Positions 41,370 to 50,665 of a stretch of 64,000 nucleotides of DNA are shown here, piece after piece. The stretch's first letter is position 1. Every line of letters begins with the position of its first letter. The stretch lies in the NCBI RefSeq assembly GCF_004342065.1, contig NZ_SLZU01000005.1, positions 143,357-207,356 on the forward strand. Direction: 5' to 3'. Below the pieces are notes generated by a model, which had not been told where the DNA came from, made no database searches, and saw only the letters and a program-made list of their open reading frames with translations. The translations under genes were made by a program, and so were the position numbers. The stretch comes from Primorskyibacter sedentarius. Its GTDB lineage: Bacteria; Pseudomonadota; Alphaproteobacteria; Rhodobacterales; Rhodobacteraceae.

Positions 41370-42596
41370 TTAGCGCACAGCCCCCGCATCGCGCAGCTTG
41401 GTGATTTCTGCCCTGTCCAGCCCCAGAACTGTCGTCAGAACTTCGTCCGTATCCGCGCCAAGCTCTGGCGGTGCCCGGTCGTAGACATTCTCTGTCTCAG
41501 AAAAGACAATTGGGTTGGCGATGATATCCAGATCCCCAACGCGCGGATGCGAGACCTTGCGCCGCAACCCGCGATGTTCGAATTGCGGATCTTTTATCAC
41601 ATCGTCAAACCCGCAGATCGGCCCCGCGGCGATGCCAATCGCTTCAAGCTCCGCCTGAAGCTGGCTGGCGGGGCGGGTGGAAATCCGCTCTGCCAGCAGC
41701 GGGATCAAACTGTCGCGGTGCTGCACCCGTTGCAGATTGGTCGCAAAGCGCGGATCATCAGCCAGTTCCGGGCAACCCAGGTAATCGCATAGACGGCGGA
41801 ACTGACCGTCATTGCCCACAGCGATCATGATGGGCAGGTCGGCCGCATCGAAGACTTGCCAGGGGCAGGTAACCTGCGACGCAGTGCCGTTGCTCACCGG
41901 TACGATCCCATTGGCGAAATAATTCATGGCAACATGCGACGTGGCATGAACCTGCGCGTCATACAGTGCGATATCCAGATGCTGGCCTGTGCCGCCAGCC
42001 ACGTCGCGGTGGTTCAACGCGGCAAGAATGGCTATGACCGCGTAGGACCCGGCATTGATATCAGAGATCGAGTATCCCACCAGGTTTGGCCCCGCACCGG
42101 GTTGGCCCTCGGGCACGCCGGTCACGCTCATCACGCCGGTCATCGCCTGAAAGATCGGGTCGTAGCCCGGCAGATGAGCGCAGGGCCCGCTTTGCCCGTA
42201 CCCGGTGATCGAGCAGTAAACCAGCCGGGGATTGACCTTCGAGAGACTGGCATAATCGAGGTTGAAACGCGCAAGGTTGCCAACCTTGAAATTCTCGATC
42301 ACCACATCGGCCGTAGCAGCAAGCCGGGTCACGATATCCTGTCCTTCGGAAGTTGAGATATCGACCGCGATCGATTGCTTGCCCCGGTTCATCGACAAGA
42401 AGGACGATGTCAGCCCAGTTTCTTCGCCGTTTTCGTCAAGATGGCACACCCCCATCTGCCTGGTATCATCGCCACCACGCGGGTGTTCGACCTTTATGAC
42501 CTCGGCCCCGAAATCAGCCAGCATCTGCGCGGCCCACGGGCCGGCAAACACGCGACTGAGGTCCAGCACACGGATATGGGACATGGATCCTTGCAT
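41370..42596 (-). CDS. CaiB/BaiF (family III) CoA-transferase
   Basis: Encodes 408 residues. VLDLSRVFAGPWAAQMLADF and GAEVIKVEHPRGGDDTR form the N-terminal CoA site; GYDPIFQAMTGVMSVTG carries the catalytic Asp that forms the anhydride intermediate. It moves CoA between an acyl-CoA donor and a carboxylate. It follows the second TTT set on the minus strand (21-nt gap), so it probably activates the acid those proteins import. AAGGAGACAGC precedes the ATG. Confidence 0.94.
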   Translation of the reverse strand: MQGSMSHIRVLDLSRVFAGPWAAQMLADFGAEVIKVEHPRGGDDTRQMGVCHLDENGEETGLTSSFLSMNRGKQSIAVDISTSEGQDIVTRLAATADVVIENFKVGNLARFNLDYASLSKVNPRLVYCSITGYGQSGPCAHLPGYDPIFQAMTGVMSVTGVPEGQPGAGPNLVGYSISDINAGSYAVIAILAALNHRDVAGGTGQHLDIALYDAQVHATSHVAMNYFANGIVPVSNGTASQVTCPWQVFDAADLPIMIAVGNDGQFRRLCDYLGCPELADDPRFATNLQRVQHRDSLIPLLAERISTRPASQLQAELEAIGIAAGPICGFDDVIKDPQFEHRGLRRKVSHPRVGDLDIIANPIVFSETENVYDRAPPELGADTDEVLTTVLGLDRAEITKLRDAGAVR

Positions 42597-42617
42597 TGCT
42601 GTCTCCTTTGCGCGCGG

Positions 42618-44135
42618 TCAGGCCTCGCCGACCACGTCGGACGTGTTGCGCTGTTTGCGGATGATATTTCTGACACCACCGATCATCGCCCAGATCAGGA
42701 GAAGCGCAGACAGTGCCAGCACCGATCCGGCAAGCGGGTCGGTCAGGATGCGAATCGCGTCGCCGCGGGCCAGAAGCATGGCGCGACGCAGATTTTCCTC
42801 AAGCATCGGGCCCAGAACGAACCCGAGGATCAGCGTGGCCGGAGAATAGCCGACCCGCTGCATCAGGTAGCCAAGCGCACCGAAGATCACGACAATTCCG
42901 ACATCGAAGACGCTGGTCCGCATTGAAAAGACCCCAATGCAGATGAGGGCGATCACGACCGGATAGATGAACTTGTACGGGAACTGCAGAACCCGCACCC
43001 AGATCCCGATCAGCGGGATATTCAGGACCAGAAGGAACAGGTTGCCGATCCAGAAACTGGCGATCAGCCCCCAGAATACTTCCGGGTGATCCGTCATGAG
43101 AAGCGGCCCCGGAGAGATCCCGTGGATCATCAGCGCGCCCAGCATGATCGACATCGTGGCGCTGCCCGGAATTCCGATGGTGAGCGTGGGAATGAAGGCA
43201 GTCTGTGCCGCAGCGTTGTTGGCCGACTCCGGTCCGGCAATTCCCTGAATGGCCCCTTTGCCAAAGATCGAGCGGTCCCTGGCAACGCGCAATTCCACCG
43301 CGTAGGACAGGAACGCCGCGATCACCGTGCCGGCCCCCGGCAGCGCGCCCAGAAAACCACCGATGGAGCTGCCACGCAGAATTGGCCCACCGGTCGCGCG
43401 CATATCCTTGCGCGTAGGCAGCATGGAGCGCATGTCGACCTTGTGTTTCACGCTGCGGGCATTGGACCCGGTGATCGAACTGGCGACCTCGGCTATTCCG
43501 AACAGGCCCATCGCCAGACCCACCAGGCTGACACCATCGCGAAGTTCCAGAAAGCCGAACGTGTACCGGAAATCGCCCGAGGTTACATCGGTGCCGACCG
43601 TGCCCAAAAGCAAGCCGAGCACCACCATGATCAGCGAACGGATGACAGACCCGGTTCCAACGGTGACAGCAGCCACAAGGCCAAGCAACATGAGGGCAAA
43701 GTAATCCTCTGGCCCGAAGCCCAGACCAATCTTTGCAATGGCGGGCCCGAACGCCATCAGCGCGACAATGCCCAGCGAACCGCCGACAAAAGACGCGATG
43801 GCGGTGATGAACAGCGCCACCCCTGCGCGGCCTTGCTTGGCCATCGGGTTGCCGTCCAGACAGGTCACCGCCGCGGACGGTGTGCCCGGCAGATTCAGCA
43901 GGATCGACGCAATCGAACCGCCATATTCGGCACCATAGTAAATTCCGCCAAGGGTGATCAACGCGGTCGTCGGTTCGAGGTAGAACGTAACCGGCAGAAG
44001 CAGAGAGATCGCCGCAAGCGACCCCAATCCCGGCAGGACCCCAATGAGGGTGCCCAGAAATACACCGGCGAAGCAGTAGCTGAGATTGGTCAGCGTCGCC
44101 GCAGTGGCAAAGCCCATCAGGATGTTGTCAAGCAT
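42618..44135 (-). CDS. tctA: TTT transporter large membrane subunit TctA (second set)
   Basis: Encodes 505 residues with about 11-12 membrane helices and both glycine-rich repeats (GTLIGVLPGLGSLAAISLLL; GALPGAGTVIAAFLSYAV), SIASILLNLPGTPSAAVTCL and GIPGSATMSIMLGALMIHG. Comparison by eye with the first TctA shows clear homology but many differences, so the two sets probably have different substrates. It follows tctB by 4 nt and precedes the CoA-transferase gene. Confidence 0.96.
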   Translation of the reverse strand: MLDNILMGFATAATLTNLSYCFAGVFLGTLIGVLPGLGSLAAISLLLPVTFYLEPTTALITLGGIYYGAEYGGSIASILLNLPGTPSAAVTCLDGNPMAKQGRAGVALFITAIASFVGGSLGIVALMAFGPAIAKIGLGFGPEDYFALMLLGLVAAVTVGTGSVIRSLIMVVLGLLLGTVGTDVTSGDFRYTFGFLELRDGVSLVGLAMGLFGIAEVASSITGSNARSVKHKVDMRSMLPTRKDMRATGGPILRGSSIGGFLGALPGAGTVIAAFLSYAVELRVARDRSIFGKGAIQGIAGPESANNAAAQTAFIPTLTIGIPGSATMSIMLGALMIHGISPGPLLMTDHPEVFWGLIASFWIGNLFLLVLNIPLIGIWVRVLQFPYKFIYPVVIALICIGVFSMRTSVFDVGIVVIFGALGYLMQRVGYSPATLILGFVLGPMLEENLRRAMLLARGDAIRILTDPLAGSVLALSALLLIWAMIGGVRNIIRKQRNTSDVVGEA

Positions 44136-44139
44136 GGGA

Positions 44140-44592
44140 TCAGAACCCGAAACGAATGAGCGGCAGCGTCATGCCAAGAAGAAGGGAAAAGAGCCCCCAC
44201 GCCAGCAGGCTGGTCGCCGCTGCAATGATGGCGGCCGGAAGGATGCCGAAATCAGGCTCGGCAAGGCTGGTGAAGCCGACGCAGACGAAAAACGCCGGGA
44301 TCAGCCCGAAAAAGTGGATGGTGAGCGCGAACCCGGCAACCGCTGCTAGGATCGCAAGCATCGGGCGCCATTCGATCCGCGAGGACAGGTCCTCGAATCG
44401 GCTGACAACGGCAGTTATGGCCTCGGCCAGTCCGAGCCCCACGAGGATCACCGACAGGACCATCGGGAAATATCCCGGTCCGAGCCGCCGGGCAGAGCCG
44501 AATTCATACACCGTCGCGCCGACAATCCCGACCAGCCCGATGCCCACCATGATCAGCGCCACCACGAGCCGCAAAGACAAATGTTTGGACAT
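44140..44592 (-). CDS. tctB: TTT transporter small membrane subunit TctB (second set)
   Basis: Encodes 150 residues with four membrane helices and SARRLGPGYFPMVLSVILVG, the R.GPGyfP motif of TctB. ATG 44592 was chosen for the GGGGAG upstream; an earlier start at 44613 is less likely. It lies between tctC and tctA, so gene order here is tctC, tctB, tctA, unlike the first set (B, A, C). Confidence 0.9.
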   Translation of the reverse strand: MSKHLSLRLVVALIMVGIGLVGIVGATVYEFGSARRLGPGYFPMVLSVILVGLGLAEAITAVVSRFEDLSSRIEWRPMLAILAAVAGFALTIHFFGLIPAFFVCVGFTSLAEPDFGILPAAIIAAATSLLAWGLFSLLLGMTLPLIRFGF

Positions 44593-44649
44593 GACACTCT
44601 CCCCAGAAACCATAGGGGCGGCCGGATGACCAGCCGCCCCGGATGGGCT

Positions 44650-45645
44650 TTATTCTGTCGCGATGCCCGCATCCTTGATGACGCCCTGCCACTTGGCCCG
44701 TTCGGCGGCAAGAAAGGCGCTCGCCTCTGCCGGGGTGGTCAGTGTCGGGGCAAGACCTTGCTTGCCATAAGATTCAAGAACTTCAGGGTCTTCCATCGCG
44801 GCGTTCAAAGCTGCGGACAGGCTGCTCTGGATTTCGTCGGGCGTGCCTGTCGGGACAACCATCAAGTTCCACAGCTGCGCCGAATAACCTTCGAACCCGG
44901 ATTCAGAGACCGTAGGCACTTCGGGCATCAACGAAGACCGCCCGACCGAGGACACCGCGTAGGGCATGATGCCCTTGGCGCGGACTTGCTCGGCCGCACC
45001 GGGCGTTGTCAGCATGGCCACGTCCACATGGCCACCCAGCACGTCGTTCATCAACGGCGTGTTGCCCTTGTAAGGGATATGCAGAACGTCGATCCCGGCA
45101 GTTGCCGCAAGGTATTCCATTGCCAGATGTCCCGGTGTGCCAACACCCGAAGTGCCATAGGCGATGTCACCCGGATTTGCCTTGGCGTATTCGATTAGGT
45201 CGGGCAGCGTCTTTGGCTCCAGATCAGTGCGCCCAGCGATCAGCAGGCCCAGAGTGCCCATGATGCCGACAACATCCAGATCATCGTCCATCGAGAACCC
45301 GGGATCCTTGCCCAATGCGGCAATCAGGATCGAGGTTCCGACCCCGCTGACGCCGACAGTGTAGCCATCCGGGTCAGAGTTCGCGACATGAGCGATCGCA
45401 ACCGAGCCACCGGCACCGGCACGGTTTTCGACCACTACGGGCTGTCCGAGCGTGTCTGTCATGTGGCCCGCAAGTATCCGCGCCACGACATCAGTCGAGC
45501 CGCCCGGCGGGAAACCAACAACAAGCGTCACCGGTTTGGTTGGATAGTCCTGCGCCATTGCCGGTTCAGCGGTGAAAAGCGCGCCCGCGCAAACTGCACC
45601 AAGCCCAAGAGCCCCGGCTATTCCCTTCCAAGATATGCGTATCAT
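44650..45645 (-). CDS. tctC: TTT transporter periplasmic binding protein TctC (second set)
   Basis: Encodes 331 residues; signal peptide about 1-31 ends PAMAQ. DYPTKPVTLVVGFPPGGSTD and VENRAGAGGSVAIAHVANSD are the usual TctC blocks, followed by GTSGVGTPGHLAMEYLAATA. GGGAGGAAG lies before the ATG. First gene of the operon tctC-tctB-tctA-CoA-transferase, with an AAAGCTA-related element about 50 bp upstream. Confidence 0.95.
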   Translation of the reverse strand: MIRISWKGIAGALGLGAVCAGALFTAEPAMAQDYPTKPVTLVVGFPPGGSTDVVARILAGHMTDTLGQPVVVENRAGAGGSVAIAHVANSDPDGYTVGVSGVGTSILIAALGKDPGFSMDDDLDVVGIMGTLGLLIAGRTDLEPKTLPDLIEYAKANPGDIAYGTSGVGTPGHLAMEYLAATAGIDVLHIPYKGNTPLMNDVLGGHVDVAMLTTPGAAEQVRAKGIMPYAVSSVGRSSLMPEVPTVSESGFEGYSAQLWNLMVVPTGTPDEIQSSLSAALNAAMEDPEVLESYGKQGLAPTLTTPAEASAFLAAERAKWQGVIKDAGIATE

Positions 45646-45689
45646 TTCGTTCTTCCTCCCAGTAAATGTGCCAGTCTTTTATAGACTAT

Positions 45690-45706
45690 TAAACTAGCTA
45701 TATGCC
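45690..45706. promoter_or_regulatory. AAAGCTA-related operator, second TTT operon
   Basis: AAACTAGCTATATG at 45691-45704 (minus strand: CATATAGCTAGTTT). The AGCTAGTTT part matches the sites at 52598 and 56314, with one mismatch in the core. It lies about 50 bp before the tctC ATG. Confidence 0.4.
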
Positions 45707-45764
45707 TTTTAAATCCTTCAAGCAAGCTGTTTATCTACGGCAACATCCCCACCCCTTGGGACAT

Positions 45765-46409
45765 TCAGGCATCGCCGGAGGTCTCCACAGCGTCGCGCTG
45801 CGCCCGCATGGCCTGCAACAAGTCTTCGCGCCGCCCCAGCGCCGCCGTATGCGTTTCGTCATAAATGCTGCGCCCATGCGCATCGATCCCAACCGTCAAC
45901 GGCCCCAAGCGCTCTACCTGAATGCGGGCGATGCGATAGTGCGAAATCATCTCGGGCCAGCCGATGCCCGTCACCTTGCGGATGGCCTGAGTGATGATCT
46001 GCGCACCCCCGCCCAGAAAGCCAAGGTAGACGCAGCCATTCTCGGCCATGGCCTTGGCGCTCTCGGCGCTCAAACCGCCCTTGCCGCCGGTCATGCGCAG
46101 GCCCAGCCCCGGGATCAATCGCGGCATATGGCCGTTGAACCGCGTGCTGGTCGTCGGGTTCATGTAGATTATCCGCAAAGAGCCGTCCTCGACCTCTTCA
46201 TTCAGACTGCCAAGATGAAAGAGCGCGCCACCAGACATGTCAAACGGGGCCTCTTCTTCGCCATCGATGCAGCGCAACAGGCGATCATGGGTTGGCAGAC
46301 CTGCCGTGGCGAAGATCTCTCCGGTCAGATAGACGACATCTCCTGCCCTCAATTCCCTGATCGCCACTTGATCGACCGGAAGGCTCAACTCATGTTCGCG
46401 CACGCTCAT
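45765..46409 (-). CDS. Fumarate/tartrate hydratase beta (C-terminal) subunit, class I
   Basis: Encodes 214 residues. LRAGDVVYLTGEIFATAGLP and THDRLLRCIDG, NPTTSTRFNGHMPRLI and GKGGLSAESAKAM are the conserved blocks of the beta domain of class I fumarases and L(+)-tartrate dehydratases. Start ATG 46409 overlaps the alpha-subunit TGA by four bases (ATGA). The two subunits form an iron-sulfur hydro-lyase for a C4 hydroxy-acid. Fumarate versus tartrate cannot be decided; the neighbouring carboxylate transporter would fit either. Confidence 0.9.
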   Translation of the reverse strand: MSVREHELSLPVDQVAIRELRAGDVVYLTGEIFATAGLPTHDRLLRCIDGEEEAPFDMSGGALFHLGSLNEEVEDGSLRIIYMNPTTSTRFNGHMPRLIPGLGLRMTGGKGGLSAESAKAMAENGCVYLGFLGGGAQIITQAIRKVTGIGWPEMISHYRIARIQVERLGPLTVGIDAHGRSIYDETHTAALGRREDLLQAMRAQRDAVETSGDA

Positions 46410-47320
46410 TCGCCCCACTCCATCCGGCCATCATTCCACATTCGGACACTGGTGCGGCGGTTGATCCAGCAGTTGAAGCACACCGCGACCGGCGTGAACC
46501 CGTGCCCGCTGGCATAATCGACATGAACGCCCAGCACGGTCGTATCGCCACCAGTGCCCATCGGGCCAAAGCCCAAACCGTTCACTGCTGTTTTCAACCG
46601 ATCCTCCATCGCTGCCAGGGTCGGTTCGGGGTTCACCTGCCCGATCGGGCGTAGTGTTTGTTTCTTGGCCATCGACGCGCAGAAATCAAAGGATCCACCG
46701 ATCCCCACACCCATGATGACCGGCGGGCAATGCTGCGCACCGGCCTTGATCGCCACATCCAGCACGTAGGTCTCAATTTCTTCGAGCGAGGGGAAAGTGA
46801 ACAGTTCAAGCGCCGCCCAACGGCCAGAGCCCAATGCCTTGGGCGAGCAGATGATCTCGACATAATCCGCACCGCTTTCAAAATCATACGACACAAGCGG
46901 CATGTCCTTGCCGTGATAGCCGCGCTCGCGCGTCAGCGGGTTCGTAACATGCTTGAGCAACGGCGGATCGATTGTATCGACCAGCTCCTCATAGCCACTG
47001 CGGATCGACGCCTTGAGGTCACAATCCAGTTCGGCCTTGCTGCCGATCTTGACGAAATAGGTGGGCACGCCACTGTCCGAACACACAAACCGGTCTTTTC
47101 GCTCGGCCAGCTCGGCGCTCTTGAGTTGCAGGTCCAGGGTCCGTCGCGCGATCTCGCTGGACTCAACCTTCATCGCAGCGCGCAGGCCTTCCTTGGCGTC
47201 TTCGGGAACCTTGCGCAAAGACCGCGAGTAGAGCTCTCGCGTCGCGGTGTGAATCATGTCGTCGGTGATAGGCACTTGGCTGGATCCGATCCGTAGCTGA
47301 TCTGCCCCGGGCGTGGCCAT
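46406..47320 (-). CDS. Fumarate/tartrate hydratase alpha (N-terminal) subunit, class I
   Basis: Encodes 304 residues. The [4Fe-4S] cysteines lie in DRFVCSDSGVPTYFV, AQHCPPVIMGVGIGGS and AVCFNCWINR, as in class I fumarase/L-tartrate dehydratase alpha chains. ATG 47320 (MATPGADQ) was chosen because GGAGGGG lies 5 nt upstream; the frame extends to 47359. It depends on the beta subunit encoded next. A weak AAAGCTA-related element sits about 80-100 bp upstream. Confidence 0.92.
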   Translation of the reverse strand: MATPGADQLRIGSSQVPITDDMIHTATRELYSRSLRKVPEDAKEGLRAAMKVESSEIARRTLDLQLKSAELAERKDRFVCSDSGVPTYFVKIGSKAELDCDLKASIRSGYEELVDTIDPPLLKHVTNPLTRERGYHGKDMPLVSYDFESGADYVEIICSPKALGSGRWAALELFTFPSLEEIETYVLDVAIKAGAQHCPPVIMGVGIGGSFDFCASMAKKQTLRPIGQVNPEPTLAAMEDRLKTAVNGLGFGPMGTGGDTTVLGVHVDYASGHGFTPVAVCFNCWINRRTSVRMWNDGRMEWGE

Positions 47321-47398
47321 GCCACCCCTCCGCGACAGAGGCGCCCTAAGAAGCGCCATGTTGGGATATTGCGCAAAACCTGCACAGTTTGCCCCATT

Positions 47399-47420
47399 AA
47401 GTCAATAATATGTTTTTTAA
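47399..47420. promoter_or_regulatory. Weak relative of the AAAGCTA operator
   Basis: AAGTCAATAATATGTTTTTT resembles the 48413 and 35059 sites in its second half (AT, then a run of T) but lacks the AAAGCTA core. It precedes the fumarase-type operon. Confidence 0.25.
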
Positions 47421-48328
47421 TCATCAAAACTCAATAGCTCTGCGATCCGCGCAATCAGGTCGACGCGGTTCTGGCGCGTGAAAACCGCCGCATGCGGCGA
47501 CAGGATACAGTTCTCCAGTTGCAGAAACCTTGGGTCAGGCATTGGTTCATTCTCAAAGACATCCAGCGCGGCACCGGCGATGCGCCCCTCCTCAAGCGCC
47601 GCAATCAGCGCAGCCTCATCCACCACGGAGCCACGCGATACGTTGACAAGGTAACTCTGCGGCCCGAGCGCCTCCAACAACCCGATATCGGCGAGGTGGC
47701 GCGTCGCTTCGCCTCCGGCGCAGCTGAGAATGACCACATCGGACTGGGCGGCCAGACGCAACGCGTCCGGCTCGAAACGCCATTTCACATCCTTCTTTGT
47801 TCGCCCCGTATAGGCAACCGAACAACCGAGCGCTGCGAGCTTTTCTGCAATTCGCGATCCGATCCGCCCCAGTCCGACAATACCGACTTGAGCACCCGAA
47901 ATACGCAAACCCAGTGGCGCGCGGGATTGCGTCCACGCACCACTGCGGACGAAACGGTCATTCGAAACCACGTTACGAAGCAGAGCGAACACCAGCGCCA
48001 CCGCATATTCCGCCGTGTCTTCCGTCATCACCTCCGGCGTGGGGCAAAGCGCCACCCCCCGCGCCTCCAGCCATGGCTGGTCGAAGCGATCGACCCCTGC
48101 CCCGACGCTGGCGATCCTGCGCAAACCGGTTAGCTTTTCGACCAATTCGCGCGCAGCCCCGCCAACCGCCGAGGTCAACGCACGATCAATCTTCGCGCGC
48201 GCCTCTGGCAACAGATCGACCCATTGCTCAGGCTCCATCAAGTGAAAGTCAGGCAACAAGGCCGCCTTCACATCCGCCGGAACGGCACCCAGGATCGCCA
48301 CAAGGGGTTTTGCAGTATCACATGGCAT
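47417..48328 (-). CDS. D-2-hydroxyacid dehydrogenase family protein (second)
   Basis: Encodes 303 residues. VGIVGLGRIGSRIAEKLAAL is the NAD-binding fingerprint; LVNVSRGSVVDEAALIAALE, GAALDVFENEPMPDPRF and NCILSPHAAVFTRQN (catalytic His) follow. It oxidises or reduces a 2-hydroxy/2-oxo acid. ATG 48328 has GGAGG 11 nt upstream; the frame extends to 48382 without a better site. Paralogue by fold of the enzyme at 30969, but the two differ widely. Confidence 0.92.
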   Translation of the reverse strand: MPCDTAKPLVAILGAVPADVKAALLPDFHLMEPEQWVDLLPEARAKIDRALTSAVGGAARELVEKLTGLRRIASVGAGVDRFDQPWLEARGVALCPTPEVMTEDTAEYAVALVFALLRNVVSNDRFVRSGAWTQSRAPLGLRISGAQVGIVGLGRIGSRIAEKLAALGCSVAYTGRTKKDVKWRFEPDALRLAAQSDVVILSCAGGEATRHLADIGLLEALGPQSYLVNVSRGSVVDEAALIAALEEGRIAGAALDVFENEPMPDPRFLQLENCILSPHAAVFTRQNRVDLIARIAELLSFDD

Positions 48329-48380
48329 TCTTCTTTTCCTCCGCCGGATTCCAGCATGCGCGTCGGCGCCGCTCCGCCTC

Positions 48381-48432
48381 AATATTCAGGCTCTCAGAAA
48401 GAATATCAATCTAAAAGCTAGTCATATCGTTT
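48381..48432. promoter_or_regulatory. Promoter and AAAGCTA operator, dehydrogenase / fused hydratase-dehydrogenase gap
   Basis: Operator core AAAAGCTAG at 48413-48421. On the minus strand a -35 TTGATA (48409-48404) and -10 AATATT (48386-48381) with 17-nt spacer lie next to it and could drive the gene at 48328. The plus-strand gene starts at 48560. Confidence 0.45.
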
Positions 48433-48559
48433 TTTATGTGCTAGGCGTCGTCGCGCCCAGCCTCCGCACAACCAGCCTGGAGGTGGCAGCACCGGCCGCG
48501 AGGGCGCCCAAATTGAACCTGGCGCATCTTGCGGAAAACACAACGCACGGAGGGGTACT

Positions 48560-50662
48560 GTGACCGAAGCCAAGTCTGACATGGGCATGCCTGAGAAGGA
48601 AGAAGAGAACCGGGTCGTCTTTCGCATGGTGGACGGAATCGCTACCCTGACCATCAACAACCCACCGGTAAATGCCGGGTCGCTTGCCGTCCGGCAGGGC
48701 CTGCTCTCTGGTCTTGCGCGTGCAGTGAAGGAACATGCCCAAGGCGTCGTGATCGTTGGTGCCGGGCGCTGTTTCGTGGCCGGGTCGGACTTGCGCGAAT
48801 TTGGGAAGCCCTTGGAAAAGCCGGAACTCCCCGATGTCATCAAAGCAATCGAGGATAGCCCCCTGCCCGTCGTGGCCGCCCTGCATGGCGTGGCCCTCGG
48901 CGGCGGTCTGGAACTCGCGCTTGGTTGCGACTACCGGATCGCGGCGCCCGCAACAAAGCTGGGCCTGCCCGAAGTCACCCTTGGCATGGTTCCGGGGGCT
49001 GGCGGAACCCAGCGCCTGCCCCGCCTGATCGGTCAGGTCGCGGCCGTCAGCATGGTTTGCGATGGCCGTCGAATTCCCGCCGCCGACGCGCGCTCCCTCG
49101 GCCTTGTCGATGCACTGGCCGAGGATGATCTGCTCGCCGCTGCGATACAATTTCTGAAGTCAGAGGATCGGCCCAAGCGGCTCGCTACCGAACAACCACT
49201 GCCCGAAGAGTCCCCGGAAGATTTTGAAACCGCCGCAAATCGCGCCCTGAAGCGCGGGAAAAAACGGCCCAACGTGGCCGAGGCGGTCCGGCTCGTCAAA
49301 GCCGCGGCAGACCCCGATGTCGCCGCCACGCTTACGGATGAACGTGCAGTGTTTCAAAGGCTCCGGCTGGGCAGCGACGCATTTGCCCTGCGCTACCTCT
49401 TTTTCGCCGAACGCCAAGCAGCATCAGTTGACGGGTTGGACATCAAGGCCGCACGCCCTCTGAAACACGCAGGGGTCGTCGGCGGCGGCACGATGGGTCA
49501 GGGCATCATTCGCGCCCTCTTGTCCGCTGGCCTGACGGTCACTGTGATCGAGCGCGACAGTGACGCGTTGGACCGTGCAATGACTGCGTTGCGCCAATCG
49601 TTGCAAAATCAGGTCGATCGGGGTCGCCTTGCGTCTTCGGACTGCGCCCAAAGGCTGAAAAAACTTGCTGGCGCGACATCGGTCGACGCGCTCGCCGACT
49701 GCGATCTGGTGATCGAGGCCGTTTTTGAGGACATGGTCGTCAAAGCCGCGCTGCTGCGTGACCTTGAGGCCGCAATGCGCACCGACGCGATCATTGCGAC
49801 CAACACGTCCTACCTCGACATCAACACGATGGTCACAGGCTTGTCCCATCCGGAGCGGGTTCTCGGGCTGCATTTCTTCAGCCCCGCCGACATCATGCCG
49901 CTGCTCGAAGTGGTCAGGGCCGACAAGACATCGGACGAGGCACTCGCCACCGGCCTTGCGCTGGCACGGCGGCTTGGCAAACAGCCGGTGGTGGCCCGCG
50001 TGGCCGAAGGCTTTATCGGCAACCGGATTTACGCCGCTTATCGGCGCCGCGCCGAACTGCTGGTGCTGGATGGCGCAGCGCCCGAAGATGTGGATCGCGC
50101 GATCACCAGCTTTGGCTTCGCCATGGGTGTCTTTGCCGTATCGGACATGTCTGGCCTCGATATCGCGTGGGCCATGCGCAAGAGGCAGGCAGCAACACGC
50201 GACCCGAAGGCGCGCTACGTCGCCATCCCTGACAAGCTGTGCGAGGCGGGCCGCCTGGGCCGCAAGACCAATGGTGGCTGGTATGACTATACCGACGGCA
50301 AAGCGACCCCTTCGCCAATCGTGGCGCAAGTGATTGACGACTGTCGCTCCGAGGCCGGGATTGTCCCCACGCCCACCGATACTGACACCATCCAACGCCA
50401 GCTCATGGCGGCAATCGTGAACGAAGCTGCATTGCTGCTGGAAGAAGGCGTGGCCCAGCGACCTTCGGATGTCGATGTCACCCTGACCAATGGCTACGGA
50501 TTTCCCCGGTGGCTGGGCGGGCCGCTATACTGGGCGGCGCAGCAGGACCGGGCCGCCCTTCGCGCGGACCTTGACGCCTTGGCAAAAGCTGTCGGTCACG
50601 GCCACCGCGAGGGCCCCGTGATGACGGTACTGGACCAACTCGACCTTCCCGTTAAGGACTGA
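48560..50662 (+). CDS. Fused enoyl-CoA hydratase / 3-hydroxyacyl-CoA dehydrogenase
   Basis: Encodes 700 residues. Residues about 18-200 are crotonase fold with [20 protein letters not shown] and [18 protein letters not shown]; then a linker and the NAD domain [20 protein letters not shown] (about 309-328) with the [16 protein letters not shown] segment (catalytic His), and two C-terminal helical domains. This layout matches FadJ/peroxisomal multifunctional enzymes acting on a short or dicarboxylyl-CoA. GTG start with GGAGGGG upstream. The thiolase gene follows by 3 nt, so they act in sequence. Confidence 0.94.
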   Translation: MTEAKSDMGMPEKEEENRVVFRMVDGIATLTINNPPVNAGSLAVRQGLLSGLARAVKEHAQGVVIVGAGRCFVAGSDLREFGKPLEKPELPDVIKAIEDSPLPVVAALHGVALGGGLELALGCDYRIAAPATKLGLPEVTLGMVPGAGGTQRLPRLIGQVAAVSMVCDGRRIPAADARSLGLVDALAEDDLLAAAIQFLKSEDRPKRLATEQPLPEESPEDFETAANRALKRGKKRPNVAEAVRLVKAAADPDVAATLTDERAVFQRLRLGSDAFALRYLFFAERQAASVDGLDIKAARPLKHAGVVGGGTMGQGIIRALLSAGLTVTVIERDSDALDRAMTALRQSLQNQVDRGRLASSDCAQRLKKLAGATSVDALADCDLVIEAVFEDMVVKAALLRDLEAAMRTDAIIATNTSYLDINTMVTGLSHPERVLGLHFFSPADIMPLLEVVRADKTSDEALATGLALARRLGKQPVVARVAEGFIGNRIYAAYRRRAELLVLDGAAPEDVDRAITSFGFAMGVFAVSDMSGLDIAWAMRKRQAATRDPKARYVAIPDKLCEAGRLGRKTNGGWYDYTDGKATPSPIVAQVIDDCRSEAGIVPTPTDTDTIQRQLMAAIVNEAALLLEEGVAQRPSDVDVTLTNGYGFPRWLGGPLYWAAQQDRAALRADLDALAKAVGHGHREGPVMTVLDQLDLPVKD

Positions 50663-50665
50663 CTT

